Shown one piece after another: positions 46,906-58,296 of a DNA stretch of 64,000 bases (the stretch's first letter is position 1; each line of letters starts with the position of its first letter). The translations under genes and the position numbers were made by a program. Origin of the DNA: Leucosporidium creatinivorum (lineage: Eukaryota; Basidiomycota; Microbotryomycetes; Leucosporidiales; Leucosporidiaceae); the NCBI GenBank assembly GCA_001600635.1, contig BCKL01000026.1, forward strand, positions 62,001 to 126,000. The letters run 5' to 3'. The notes beneath the pieces were generated by a model. It was given only the letters and a program-made list of their open reading frames with translations, made no database searches and had not been told where the DNA came from.

Positions 46906-49253
46906 ATGGAGCCAACGCAGGAAAGCAAGCCCAAGACGGTCTTTAGAAGGTCGCGTGGAGGATGTGGCATGTGCCGTGGAAGGAAGAAGAAGTGTACAGA
47001 GGACTTTGACGAGCAAGGGTGAGCTACTACACTTCAACGAGCGCGAACGAGTCAACAATCGCTAATCTCGCTCTTGTTGCAGGGTCTGTGGGAGGTGTAA
47101 AGCAGGGGGCTACGAGTGTGATGGACCACCGGGTACATCCAAGCCAGCCAAAGCTTCCCCGGCGCCCACTCCCTACGCCAGGTCTCTTCCGCCGATCCGA
47201 CCCAAGCCAACGGCTTCCGCCGCTCGCTCTTCCACCTCTACAACGTCAGCCTCACCGAAACCGAGACCAGCACCTCCACCATTAAGGTCTTCGCCGTTCC
47301 TCCTTGCTCCGGCACCTCCATCACAATACCCTCCGCCGCCCCCGCCGCCCCTCCCCGTTCCCCAGTCCCTCCCCTCCGCCGATGTCCCAATGCCCTCGTT
47401 CGACCCTCTCGCCGATCTCACCTACTCGTCCGACCTCCTCACATTCTTTGAGTCGCTGGAGCCGGCCGTAGATCCCGTCGCCTTCACCTCCAGCTCGGAC
47501 TGGATGACCGACCTCCCGGCGATGGCAGGTCCGTCTACGCTGCTGGAAGCTCAGCAACTGCTCGACGCGGGATTGTCAGGTGCTGCGAGTGCCGAGGGCG
47601 GTGTGGGTACACCAGGGCTGAGCTCAGCGGGAGCGGAGGCCGCTTCAACGGTCGCTCAAACTGAGGGCGAGAGGGTCGAGGAGCTGTTTGCAGCCGAAGA
47701 TCAGGCGGCAGCTATACCCATCTGTGGGTGCTGTTCTCTAATCGGCTCTTTGCTTCGCTGACCAAGTCTGCTTCGACAGACCACGCTCTCAACGAGGGCT
47801 TCTTCGCCTCGCTCCCTCCTCCCGTCCGAGAAGTCGTCAAAGCTCGAATGATGGACGTCGCCTTCTCCAACGAGCTTTCCAAGTCGTCTTGTATGGCCTT
47901 GTGTCTACTTTATCGAAGTCGCATGTCGACTCAGGATGGAGCGCCCGAAGCTCGACAGCGACTGCTCAACCAGAGCGACGAGTACTTCAATCATGCGGTG
48001 CAGCAGTTGCAAACGGGCGATATCCCTCTGGAAGCTCAACTGCTAGCGGTATTCGACTTGGAGCTGTTCCAGGTGAGCTTGCCAATCGTCTGATGCGCAC
48101 CGAGCATCGCTGATCTCTCTCTTCCGCCCGATAGCTCGAGCAGTACGGCGCGGCAGCAGGCTACGCTATCCTCCTACTCGGTACGCATGATTTCGTTCTG
48201 CTGTGCGTGGACACTACGGAGCTCATCATCATTTACTCAAAACAGGCGACTACTTCGTGCAGCAGCAACTCGGCCCTCGACCGGCTTTGGACCTCCTCAA
48301 CCTGCAAGGAGAGTCGACCATCATCCTCCGCTGCTTCGCCGTCGTCGACGCCATCCGCGCCCTTTCCCTTGGCAACCGACGAACCCTCTTCGACTTTGTC
48401 GGCGCGCCAGGCGCCTCCCCCCTCCCCTCCACCGAACCGGATCTCTCGCTCGTCACCAGCGAGGCGCTGTCCGCCATCATGGGACTACCGGTCGGCATCA
48501 TCCTATGCATCGCTGCGACGTGCAACCTCGCGGTCGAGGAGGCGACGACGCCGAAAGAGGTGTTTCTGAGCACGGCGAGGGCCATCGAGAAGAGCATCAG
48601 GACTTGGAGGCCAATAGCTGTGACGGCGGAGCAGGCGGAGGACTCTATCCGAGTCCTTAATTCGTTCACTACCCACGAGATGTGGAGACATGTGAGTACA
48701 AGGCTGCTCTGCGCTGACCATCCGCCGCTCGCCCATCCGCCGCTCCCTTCAACCGTCGCAGCGGACGCTGACCCTCAACTTTCGCTCGCAGGCCGCTCTC
48801 ATTCATGTGTACCAATCCCTCTTCCACTACGGCCCCCTCCACGCCTCCGTGAAACGCGCCCTCGCCCAACTCCTCGCTCTCGGTTCGCGGACCTCCCCTT
48901 CGCTCGACAAGATCGGGCATGCGACCGAGATGGACTTTGTGCCGACCAACTGCGCTACCAGCGAGAGGGCGTGCCAGTGGTTCATGGCCGCTACGGTGGC
49001 GATGAGCGCACAGGATCGGGCTTACTGTAGGGAGGGGCTGAGGAGGTGCAAGCCGGCCAAGTGAGTCTTTCTGCACGTCTCGGCCAACTTGGGATCAAGT
49101 TGCTGATCTTGCTATGTACTTCTCCGCAGACTCGCGCAGGACAATCTGGAGTGCGCCGAGCGACTTTGGGCGATTTCGGATGAGACGGGCCACACGGTAC
49201 AGGACTGGGCGCGAGTGTTGGAAGCCGAGGGCAAGTATGTTGCCTTCTTGTAG
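46906..49253 (+). CDS. Zn2Cys6 transcription regulator TF3, 643 aa
   Basis: Exons 46906-47018, 47083-47723, 47780-48072, 48135-48180, 48246-48691, 48792-49060 and 49130-49253. The N-terminus carries the Zn2Cys6 cluster RSRGGCGMCRGRKKKC-TEDFDEQG-VCGRCKAGGYECDG, split by an intron at the same place as in TF2. A Pro-rich linker (poly-Pro near YPPPPPPPLPVP) and an acidic Ser-rich stretch follow, then the helical regulatory region: EQYGAAAGYAILLLGDYF, VVDAIRALSLGNRRTLFDF, GIILCIAATCNLAVEEA and HEMWRHAALIHVYQSLFHYG. The end LAQDNLECAERLWAI...EGKYVAFL aligns with TF2. One intron (48181-48245) present here is absent from TF1 and TF2. Nuclear DNA-binding regulator; targets unknown. Confidence 0.9.
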
Positions 49254-49544
49254 AAGGTTGTAGTCAGTTATTAGGTTCTCTGCTGTTGTTGAGTAATGAC
49301 CACCTCTCACTTTCGAGCTTCTCGCCCGAGCTTAGCCTCGAGAAACGGATCGCCGAAAGGGGGCTCGGTCAAATCGGCGGCGGACCGCTACAGAAGCGAT
49401 CTGTATCGAACCCTATCTGTGATGGGTAAATCTCTCCCTTCTTTTCAAGTCGCAAGAGCTCACCTCGGGCCCAGCCTTGCCGAATTGCAGCAAACTCACC
49501 GGACCTGCTCACTCACTCGCTGCTTTTCCATCTCGTCTTTTGCC
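49254..49544. other. Intergenic region with hairpin
   Basis: About 290 bases between two plus-strand genes. It holds an ATCGCCGA-AAGGGGGC-TCGG inverted repeat near 49348-49366, about 95 nt past the TF3 stop. Confidence 0.5.
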
Positions 49545-51153
49545 ATGTCGCCAAATCACCCGGATCCATTGGCGCCTGCACCACTTGACCCGTCTGCTGC
49601 TGCTGGCCTCTCGAACCGGCCAACAGGATCCCCGCGACCAGGCGGAGGAGGAGCGAGTGGGGGAGGGGGAGTCGACGTGGGAATGCTGCTGCAGAAGGTG
49701 GCATTAGCAGGCATGAGTAATATGGTGAGTTCTATCTCGGTGCGATTGGTCTCGTCGACTCTGCTGTAGAGCTGCAGAAACGAGCGGGGAAGACGGGACA
49801 ACATGCGCTCACTTCTCCTTGGCTAATGCTGGCTCTCCTGCACCCAGATCTCGGCTTGCGTCACCAACCCGTTCGACTGTACGCTTCTATCTATCTGTCG
49901 CTGCTGGCGTAAGAGCTGAACACCTCGTCAACGTGCAGTAATCAAGGTTCGCCAGCAACTGCAGCGGAAAGTCGGCGGAGGGTCTACCGTATGGTACAAG
50001 ACACTCACCGACATGGTGAAAGCGGAGGGTCTACTATCAGTGTACAAAGGGCTGAGCGCCAGTCTGGTCAGGGAGGCATGCTACAGGTGAGTTCCGCCTC
50101 GGTCTTCCTGTTGCGCCGAAGAGCGATTGCTAATGTTTAGTGCTCGCCTTCTCCCTCGCTCGTCGCCCCAACTCTCTTCAGCGGTATTCGCATGGGCGCA
50201 TACGACCTCTGCAAGACCGCCGTCCTCAAGATCAACCCCTACGCCAACGAAGGAAGCTTTGGGACGAAGCTCGCTGCAGGGATGGCAAGCGGGTGCGTAG
50301 GAGCGGCCGTCGCCAATCCAGCGGATCTGCTCAAGGTCCGAATGCAGTCTGCGGGAGCTACTGGAAGTCTGCGGCATCACGCTTCGACCATCCTCGACAC
50401 CAAGGGCGTTGCAGGCCTCTATCGCGCCGTCTTCCCTACAATGGTCCGCGCCGGCATCCTCACCAGCGCTCAACTCGGCGTGTACGATCATGCCAAGCAT
50501 ACGTGAGCTCGCCTTATGGTCTCTCTCTCCCTGCCTCTCTTCTCCGTTTCGACTTGCTTGCCCTCCGCCGAGCTCATTCGGTGACTCTTGCCGGACGTCC
50601 CACTGATCTCACGTGCGCTTCGACAGATTGATGGACGACTTCCCTACCGTCTTTCGGGAGGGCTTCTCGACCCACTTCGCAGCAAGTGGTATCGCTGGAT
50701 TCGCATGCTCGCTGGCCTCAAGTCCAGGTGAGCTTTGACGAAGAGCTTAAAGGGGCAGGCAGAGGTGAGGAGTCGAAGAAAAGTAATCACTAACGCCTCA
50801 CTTTGGCCGCTTAACAGTCGATATCGTCAAGGTGGGTTTCTCGCTCAAAGGCAGCGAGCGCCGAGAACAATTCGGCTTACATTCCTTCTCTCTCACAGGT
50901 ACGCATGATGACGGACAGCACATCCCAATATCGGAACGCAGTGCACTGCGCTGCCGTCGTCCTGAAGAACGAAGGTGAGATCGCTGCTCGCCCTCGAGCT
51001 CCGCAGTTCGGCGCTGATACTTCGCTTCGCCCAGGACCCCTCGCCTTCTACAAGGGCTTCACCATGTGCTTCCTACGACTATGGCCGCACAGTGTCCTCA
51101 GTCTTCTGGCGTTCGAACGACTACGCAAGTTGGCTGGAATCGCGCCCATCTAA
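49545..51153 (+). CDS. Mitochondrial carrier (SLC25, dicarboxylate/UCP-like), 329 aa
   Basis: Exons 49545-49724, 49848-49878, 49939-50086, 50182-50502, 50627-50727, 50818-50831, 50899-50974 and 51035-51153. Three repeats each carry the carrier signature: NPFDLIKVRQQLQ, NPADLLKVRMQ and SPVDIVKVRMM. The repeat-end helices GLLSVYKGLSASLVREACYSGIRMGAYD and GVAGLYRAVFPTMVRAGI fit the dicarboxylate/oxoglutarate/uncoupling-protein branch. A Gly/Pro-rich N-terminus of about 45 residues is not part of the fold. Substrate cannot be decided from sequence alone; a dicarboxylate or inorganic-anion exchanger of the inner membrane is likely. Exon six is only 14 nt. Confidence 0.9.
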
Positions 51154-51548
51154 AGCTCGAGCCGAGGTCGGATGCGGTCGTCCTTCGAGCAGTGTAGACC
51201 GAAGGATGAGCTCCTATACACTCTAGAGCAGCTATGTACGATGGTTTGTAGACGTTGGACCTGTTATCACTTATGAGAGGGATGCGCTGGACGTTACAGG
51301 AAGCATCGGCGAAGGGGCGAGCTACGTTTACACCACCGCTAATCTCTCTCATCACCAAAAGAGATGTTAAGCTCAACTCGGTTACCCTCCGCAAGGACCG
51401 AGCCGCTTTTAGCGACCCCCGGCCGGCGGGCCCTGCAGCAGGCGCCGAATCTCGGTTTGCAGGCGCCCGACCCTTTTTCGGTCGACGTCGCCTGCAGGAA
51501 AGATCTCACTCTTCTCGCTTTTCCCACATCCATCAGATTGATTAGCAG
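51154..51548. other. Intergenic region upstream of MFS carrier
   Basis: About 395 bases with no supported gene; it should hold the promoter of the MFS gene. Confidence 0.6.
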
Positions 51549-54176
51549 ATGGCGACTTCAGCTGAGCATACGCCTCAGGCCTCTCTGCCGATCAGGGAGA
51601 AGCTCGGTGAGAAGAGTGATGGATCTTGGGAGGCTTCCGCAACAGGTGAGATGCCCCCTCCCGATGGCGAGGTCGTCAAGGAGGTCAAGACGATACCCTG
51701 GCGCTACAAGGGACCCGCGCTGGCTATGATACTGCTCTTCAATCGTGAGTTGTCATCATTTTCCTTCTCCTTCCCTCGACTCTGACTCTCCTCTCCTCAC
51801 CGTCAGTATCGACGTATTGGTTCTCGAGTGCACTCGGCCCACTGAAGACTACCATCAAGAAGGACCTCAAGATTGACAATGCAGCGTACGGAGTCGTGAG
51901 TCTGCTCTTTTGCTCTCGGCCCCTCCTTCTCTCCTTCTCGAGTCATCTCTTCTTCTCTCCCGTTTTCCTTCCCTCATCTCTCCGAGGTCAAAAGATTCGC
52001 ATTGACCGCGATCTCCTCCATCAGCTGGCCAGCAGTAATCACCTCGTCAACACCGTGGTTCCACTAATCTCGGGCGTCTCAATCGACTACTTCGGCGCCG
52101 AGTACTGCTCGCTCTATGCGTCGGCCGTGATGCTCGTAGGGGCCGTCCTCAGTGGAGCAGGAGCACAGAAGCTTAGCTATCCTGTACTCGTCACGGGAGA
52201 GGTCATCTTCGGCTTGGGGAATAGTGAGCCCAGCGCCTTCCTCCTTGATCGACGCCGAGCTGACCCTCTCGGCTCGCAGTCACAATGCAGACGTCCCAGC
52301 TCAAGCTCTTCTCCTTCTGGTTCTTCGGAAGGCATCTCGGTCTCGCGTTCGGATTGGAGAATGCGATGAATCGAATCGTTGTAGGTGAGTCAGGAGCTTG
52401 AAGGGCATCGAGCTTCTGCTCGGCGTTTCGCCCGAACCGTCAAAGCGCTCAGACTCGTCTTCCTCTCCAGTCATCGCCAAAGCTACCGCTGTACCCATCA
52501 AGGATGGAGTGGGCTGGGTGTGGGTCATCTGGGTGAGTCGGGCCGTCTGCGCCTTGCTCGAGCTGAGCCGTCGCCGAGATTCGGAGCTGATCAGTCTCCC
52601 TTTTCGCGTACGCTACTACTACCTACAGATCCCCGTTTTCCTCTCCGCCTCCGTCCTTGCCGTCAACATCACCTACGTCCTCTGGGAGAAACGGATCCCA
52701 GCGCCCTTTCGCTCGCCGAGCGGCCGACAACTCGCCAAGCTGAATGGCACCGAGGGCACTCTCATTGCTCAGATCCTCACCTCGTTCAAGGTGGTGACAA
52801 AGCTACCTGCGTTCTTCTGGATCCTCTGCGTCTCGCAGCTCTTCCAAAATGGTGTGGCTCAGGTGAGTTGAAGTCGAGGCCGGTTCGGTCGGCGTCGAGC
52901 CCATCGCCGAGCGAGGCTGATGCAGACGCTTCTCTCCTACAGACCTATATCCAGCTCCAAGCCGATATGATCACTCAGACTCGAGGTACCGTAAGCTGCC
53001 CCCACTAGCTTCCGCTCCTCCGGAAGACTTCGCCGAGCTCTCGCTGACGACGAGTATTTTCGCAGAAACTCTCGACTGCCGGCTGGATGACTGCAGTCGG
53101 ACAAGTGAGCTTCTCAATTGTGAAGCGGAGCTCTGGGACCCCGCTGATCTCTCCTACAGGCGCCAATCGTCTTCCTTTCGCCAATGATCGGGTTCGGCTC
53201 TCCCTCTTCATCTTCTACTGGGCCCTTTCTGACCTCTTCTCTATCATCACAGACTCGCTATCGATCGGTGGGGATGTCGCATGCACTACACGCCTCTCGC
53301 CGCCTTGCTCTTCCTGCTTTGTTTCGTTCTCATGGTGAGCAGCGCTTCGGCGCAGGATCCAAGTGCTCGTGCTCACCTCACCCCGCCTCATCAATGACAG
53401 CAATGGACTCAAGTCAACGGAATCGCCATGTGAGCTTAACCAGTCTCACTTCGCTCGCCTCCTTGAAGCTGACTTCGGCCCTCCCTTACCGGCGCGCTCG
53501 TCTCGCAGGACCGTCATCCAAGGACTCGCCATCTCCATCAACGTCACTCCCATGACCATCAGTATTCCTCTACTATGCTCCTCCCTAGGCCACGTCGGTA
53601 CCGGAGAAGGGACCTATCAGGGTGAGCTCGCGCCGTTCTCCCTTCGCTGCGAACGCCGAGCTGACCTCGTTCTGCCCAGCTTTCATCAACTCAGGCTCGG
53701 TTATTGTCGCTGCTGCTGCTGGAGCTATTCAGGATCGCACGCCTACAGGCCGGGATACGTGAGTCGCCTCCTCCGGCCGATTCAGATTCAGCTTCGGCGC
53801 TCCTTCGGCGATGTCTCCAAAGCATCTAGCCATGCACACAGCTCTTCCGACGTACACAACTGATATCATCGCTCGCTTTGCTTGACTCAACAGCTACAAA
53901 AACGTCCTCATCTTCTTCATCGCTCTCAAAGCCTTTTACTTTGCCCTCGGCTTCTGGTACATCGCATTCGACCACTACCACCTCAACGGCATCCTCACTC
54001 GCTCCGAGCGGGCCAAGAGGGTCCGAGATACTCGTCTTGCCAATGGGGAGGAAATGGAGAAGAGGGCGAGGTACAGGGATGCGATGTCCGGGTGGACGTG
54101 GGTCGGCATTGCAGTCGGGTTGGCGCTGATTGTGGTGGCTTGGGTGGTTTATCTGGTGTACTCGCAGGGGTCGTGA
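51549..54176 (+). CDS. Major facilitator superfamily carrier, MFSD1-like, 529 aa
   Basis: Fourteen exons: 51549-51744, 51807-51895, 52025-52223, 52280-52384, 52471-52532, 52629-52862, 52943-52990, 53066-53104, 53160-53191, 53253-53334, 53401-53429, 53509-53621, 53680-53758 and 53894-54176. WFSSALGPLKTTIKKDLKI,DNAAYGV, LVNTVVPLISGVSIDYFG, LFSFWFFGRHLGLAFGLENAMNR and GLAIDRWGCRMHYTP match the MFSD1-like branch, whose animal member is a lysosomal dipeptide exporter. About twelve membrane segments can be counted. A polar N-terminal tail of 50 residues contains no signal. Vacuolar localisation is inference. Exon 7 ends at the GTAAGC donor at 52991 because the earlier GTACC would break the reading. 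Confidence 0.85.
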
Positions 54177-54757
54177 GGATGTATCGAGCTATTGTATTGA
54201 ATTCGAAAGGCAGTCGAGCCTCACCGGCGCACCTGAAAACCGTGAGAGCGAAGCAGCACATCGCCGAACTTGAAAATGGCACTCTCTGGCCTGCACACTG
54301 ACATCTGGCCCAGCTCTAAAGGCAGTGAAGACTCTTGGCTGGTCATTAGTAGGCTTGACCGCTCTGCAGCCTTATGTAAAGCCCCGGGCGAAAGCACACC
54401 CTTCGACTGCTGCGAGCGCCGAGCAAAGGCGAGTGGCTCCGTTCTGCTGTAGCGGAACTCTTGACCGTTCCATGCCGTATGAATTGCTGTGTGCCCTACC
54501 GGCGCTCAGTCGTACTCTTGCTCTGCACTCGACCACCTCGTCTCGCGCAACTTCGAGCTCGCGCCCCTTGCCTTTCACCGCTCTCCTCGTTTCTTCGCAC
54601 TCGTCGCCTACAGCTTTTCCCAGCAGCAAGCTTTCCGTCCAACACCACTAGTCAGCTACACGCATCCTCACTAGGCAGCAACTCGTCGACGCGCCTAGCA
54701 GCCCCCGCCTCACTTCCCTCTCTCTTCCCCCGTTCTCGCCGTCCCGTTACAGTCAAG
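54177..54757. other. Intergenic region upstream of CNB1
   Basis: About 580 bases with no supported gene. An ATCGCCGAAC element lies near 54260, about 80 nt past the MFS stop. The right part is the CNB1 promoter/leader. Confidence 0.6.
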
Positions 54758-55992
54758 ATGGGAGCCGGACAATCCGCATTGCTGCAAGAGATGGAGCAGA
54801 CGTCCAACTGTGAGGTCTCCTACAGCCTATCCACCTCTGCGCCTTGTGCTGACGCTAGTCGTCGTCTCGTCGTCCGCTTTGCTCATGCTGCTCCAAAGTC
54901 TCGGCCATTGAGATCCAGCGGCTGAAGAAGCGGTTCATGAAGCTCGACAAGGACGGCTCCGGCTCGATCGACAAGGACGAGTTCCTTCAGATTCCTCAAA
55001 TCGCCAACAACCCCCTCGCGAGCAGGATGATTGCCATCTTTGACGAGGAGTAAGCTCAGCTTCGGCGCCAGACTGGTTGTATGATGATGTAGCAGAGCTA
55101 GGTGCTGCTGTAGCGGTTGCGCACAGGGCTGTAGCAAGGCGGAGGCAGCGAAGGGTCGGAGGTCATCACAAAGGCGCGGCGCTTTTGCCTGCAGGAGCAG
55201 GGCTGGAGAGGGCCCAGTGGGACGAGGAGCACAGACGAGCTGTGCTCGACTATGCCGTTAGCTGCAGACAGCGCTCCCACTCGTGCAGGGACGGCAGCAC
55301 TGACCCTCTCGCCCTTTCAACCTTCGCAGCGGAGGAGGAACCGTCGACTTCCAGGAGTTCGTGGCTGGTCTGAGTGCATTCAGTAGTCGAGGAGAGCGGG
55401 AAGAGAAGCTCAAGTGTGAGTTGCTGTCCTCCCTACGGTCGAGAGAGGAAGGCGGAGCTGACCTTCCTTCGGCGCACACAGTCGCGTTCAAGGTCTACGA
55501 CATGGATCGGGATGGGTTCATCTCAAATGGAGAGCTGTTCCTGGTGCTCAAGATGATGGTGGGAAACAACTTGAAGGTCCGTCGGCGTTCGCTTCTGCTG
55601 CTCGGCGTTCGCTGAATCTGGCAACCTTCTGCTTCACTTTCACAGGACCAGCAGCTACAGCAGATTGTCGACAAGAGTGCGTTCGCTGCTTCCCTCATTA
55701 TCCAAAGCTGTACTGACCCGCCTGCTCTCTCCAGCGATGATGGAGGCCGACCAAAACGGCGATGGCAAGCTCGACTTTGAGGAGTTCAAGGCAATGGTCG
55801 CCAACACCGACATCGCAAAGCAGATGGTGCGTTACCTTTGCTTCGACTTGCTCTCACCCCCTGCCTGTTGCGGACGCTGACTCTCTCGCACTCACCTCTT
55901 GCAGACTCTCGAAGGTAAGCTGCTACTCGCGATCTGCGTGACAATGCCACAACGAAGGCTGACCCTAATCCTGATGAACAGACATGTGGTAG
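54758..55992 (+). CDS. CNB1: Calcineurin regulatory subunit B, 175 aa
   Basis: Exons 54758-54809, 54899-55049, 55330-55415, 55482-55576, 55646-55676, 55735-55826, 55905-55914 and 55982-55992. [26 protein letters not shown] is the usual N-terminus with a myristoylation Gly2. Four EF-hands follow: [39 protein letters not shown] and [13 protein letters not shown], all with intact calcium-binding positions, ending TLEDMW. It binds the calcineurin catalytic subunit and gives calcium control of the phosphatase, needed for stress and high-temperature growth in basidiomycetes. The last two coding exons are only 10 and 11 nt, and intron 2 is 280 nt, long for this window. Confidence 0.97.
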
Positions 55993-56332
55993 TCCCCTTG
56001 CAAGCTGCCCGCCCACCTATCATCTACCACCCTCGTTCGATCGACCTACACTCGCTATCCTCTTCGCTCTTCCTCCATCTCGTCGCCCTGCCTGCCGACT
56101 TGTGTAGCTCGTCATCCTCTTTCCTCCTTCCTTCCCCGCTGCCGTAATCTGTCACACTTTTACCCTATCCTCCTCTCATCGAGTTGTCTCGCCGAGAGAC
56201 GCAGAGAAGCAGCTCGGCTTGTGCACCAAGCTCTGACAAAGACTGGACGGGCTCGCTCGCTTCAACACTGCACGGCTCTATCGATTGGTGCATCAAGTTA
56301 CAACACAGCTCCGCCGTCGCACTTCTACCTGC
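55993..56332. other. Convergent intergenic region CNB1/SUA5
   Basis: About 340 bases holding the 3' ends of the two genes. A pyrimidine-rich tract lies at 56080-56170. Nothing else is supported. Confidence 0.6.
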
Positions 56333-57760
56333 TCACAGCCGGAAGCTCATCTCTCCCGCACCTCCAGCCGCCTTCCTCGCCCTCTCCATCACCGCCAATC
56401 CCACACCCGTCTCCTCGACACACTCCACCAAAATCAAATCCACACCCTTGGTCTCCTCGTCATCTTCCCTCGGGAGATCATCGAGATACCGCAGCCCAGC
56501 GAACAGGCGCTGAGCAGCCTCTGCGGGTCGCTCTCGGGCCCCAAGCTCGTAGGAGTAGAGCAAAGTGGGAGTGTCAGGAGCGGGAAAGGGGATGTCCTCT
56601 GGTGGTGTAGAGGTGGGAGGGAGGGTGATGAGATTGCAGTGAGGGGTGATGGCTTCGGAGGAGAGGGGAGCGATGGAGGCGAGGGTGGAGGAGGTGAGCA
56701 TGAGCCCGACACGATAAGGCGGTTCGGAGGTGGAGGCGAAGGTGGAGAAGGCGATGAGGTCTTGAATGGAGGGAGTGGCGAAGTGGTCGTCGTTTGGCGT
56801 AGAGGAGGAAGGAGGAGGAATTGGGCGGACGAGAACGACTCGAGCGTTCGAAGGGCTGTAGTGCTTGTACTTCATTCCGGGTGTTGTAGGCTTGGAGGCG
56901 AGGGAGTCGCTCTTGAAGTCACGTTGGTAGACCTTGATCCTCCCTGCCGTCTCGCCCTCGTTGGTCGCGCCGAACCCAGCCTCGCGCAGGCAGTCCTCGA
57001 GATCCTCCGCCGAGACTCCTCCAGCCCTCAACACCCTCAACTCTCCTTCCTCGCCCTCCTTCTCCGCCTTGACGAAATCCACCACGGTCGACTCGAGCCC
57101 AACCTCGCACTCCCCACCGTCCAAGATCGCCGCGACTCCTCGACCTTCGCCGAGGTCGTTCTGAACGTGCGCTGATGTTGTCGGTGATGGCCTCGAGGAG
57201 AGGTTGGCGGAAGGAGCAGCGAGGGGGATGTTTGACTCGCGAATCAGGTCGAGGGCAAGAGGATGGGAGGGCATGCGAATAGCGAGCGAGGGGAGGCCGG
57301 CCGTGACTGTCGGCGCTACTTCCCGTTCAGCCTTCTCCTCGCCCTCGAGAGGGAAGATGAGCGTCAATGCGCCGGGCCAGAACCGCTTGATGAGCGGCTC
57401 GTAGATGGCTGGTACACTGCTTTCCCTCCCTGGCACCAAGTCGAGCAGCATCTCCCTCGAGCTGACATGGACGATGAGGGGATTGTCGGCTGGACGTCCC
57501 TTGGCGGCATAGATAGCGGAGACGGCGGTAGGGGAGAGCGCTGAAGCGCCGAGACCGTAGACTGTTTCGGTGGGGAAGGCGACGAGCTGGGAGTCGGCGA
57601 GGAGGGAGGAGGCGGTCGAGAGGGAGGAAGCCCGAAGCTCGGCGGTGGCGGTCGAAAGGAGGAGGGCCGACGCCGGTGCAGACGAGGAGATGGAAGGAGT
57701 AGGAGCGGCCATGGTGATGTTGGATTTGAGTTGCTGTAGGAGACGAAGGGCCGCTCGCAT
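56333..57760 (-). CDS. SUA5: Threonylcarbamoyl-AMP synthase (Sua5), 475 aa, intronless
   Basis: A single minus-strand exon. The YrdC/Sua5 domain carries LVAFPTETVYGLGASALS, AIYAAKGRPADNPLIVHV, RFWPGALTLIFPL, VTAGLPSLAIRMPSHPLAL and PLAAPSANLSSRPSPT; the Sua5 C-terminal domain follows a linker (PGMKYKHYSPSNARVVLV). The enzyme makes threonylcarbamoyl-AMP for the universal tRNA t6A37 modification. Two in-frame ATGs are possible: 57760 (MRAALRLLQQLKSNIT, a basic amphipathic leader that looks like a mitochondrial presequence) and 57712 (MAAPTPS). I chose the first; using both would give mitochondrial and cytosolic forms, as known for Sua5 in other organisms. Unlike its neighbours it has no intron. 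Confidence 0.92.
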   Translation of the reverse strand: MRAALRLLQQLKSNITMAAPTPSISSSAPASALLLSTATAELRASSLSTASSLLADSQLVAFPTETVYGLGASALSPTAVSAIYAAKGRPADNPLIVHVSSREMLLDLVPGRESSVPAIYEPLIKRFWPGALTLIFPLEGEEKAEREVAPTVTAGLPSLAIRMPSHPLALDLIRESNIPLAAPSANLSSRPSPTTSAHVQNDLGEGRGVAAILDGGECEVGLESTVVDFVKAEKEGEEGELRVLRAGGVSAEDLEDCLREAGFGATNEGETAGRIKVYQRDFKSDSLASKPTTPGMKYKHYSPSNARVVLVRPIPPPSSSTPNDDHFATPSIQDLIAFSTFASTSEPPYRVGLMLTSSTLASIAPLSSEAITPHCNLITLPPTSTPPEDIPFPAPDTPTLLYSYELGARERPAEAAQRLFAGLRYLDDLPREDDEETKGVDLILVECVEETGVGLAVMERARKAAGGAGEMSFRL

Positions 57761-58296
57761 GCGAAGCGGGAGAGGCGAAAGTTCGGCGAAGGGTCGACGA
57801 GCGGCGATTGAGCGGTCCTGCGAGCACAAAGAATCAGTTGATAGCTCTGTATAGCTCCTCGGCGGCTCCCTGCTCCTCTACACTGCTTTGCAGGCTCGGC
57901 GCAGCCTCGGCAGAAAGAGACTTTGCGTCGAGCAGCGGGCGCGAAGAAGCTGCAGCTTGGTAGTAAGGTGTGGAAGCTCGCCTAGGTCGTATAAAAGCTC
58001 ACAGAAGAACCTGTAGTCAAGTGCAAGCGACTTCGAGATGAGCGCAGGAGACGAAGAGCGATCTTGAGTCGCTTTCGCCTCTTGGCTCCGCCGCTATCGC
58101 TCTTACCTCGTCTGCTCACTCGCCTCGCCCGCTACAGCACACAGGGATCATTGGAACGCTCGCCTTCTCCCTCGCCTGCTCTTCGCCGCCGCCGCTCGCT
58201 CGCTGTAAGCTCGGACGCTTGGGCGCTCGGGCGCTAGCTCGTTTGGAAGCTGTTGAGTGCTCTGAAAGCTGCTGCGCGACGTAGGGAGCTCGCACA
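57761..58296. other. Divergent intergenic region SUA5/F-box gene
   Basis: About 535 bases between divergent starts with no supported gene; it must hold both promoters. Confidence 0.6.
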
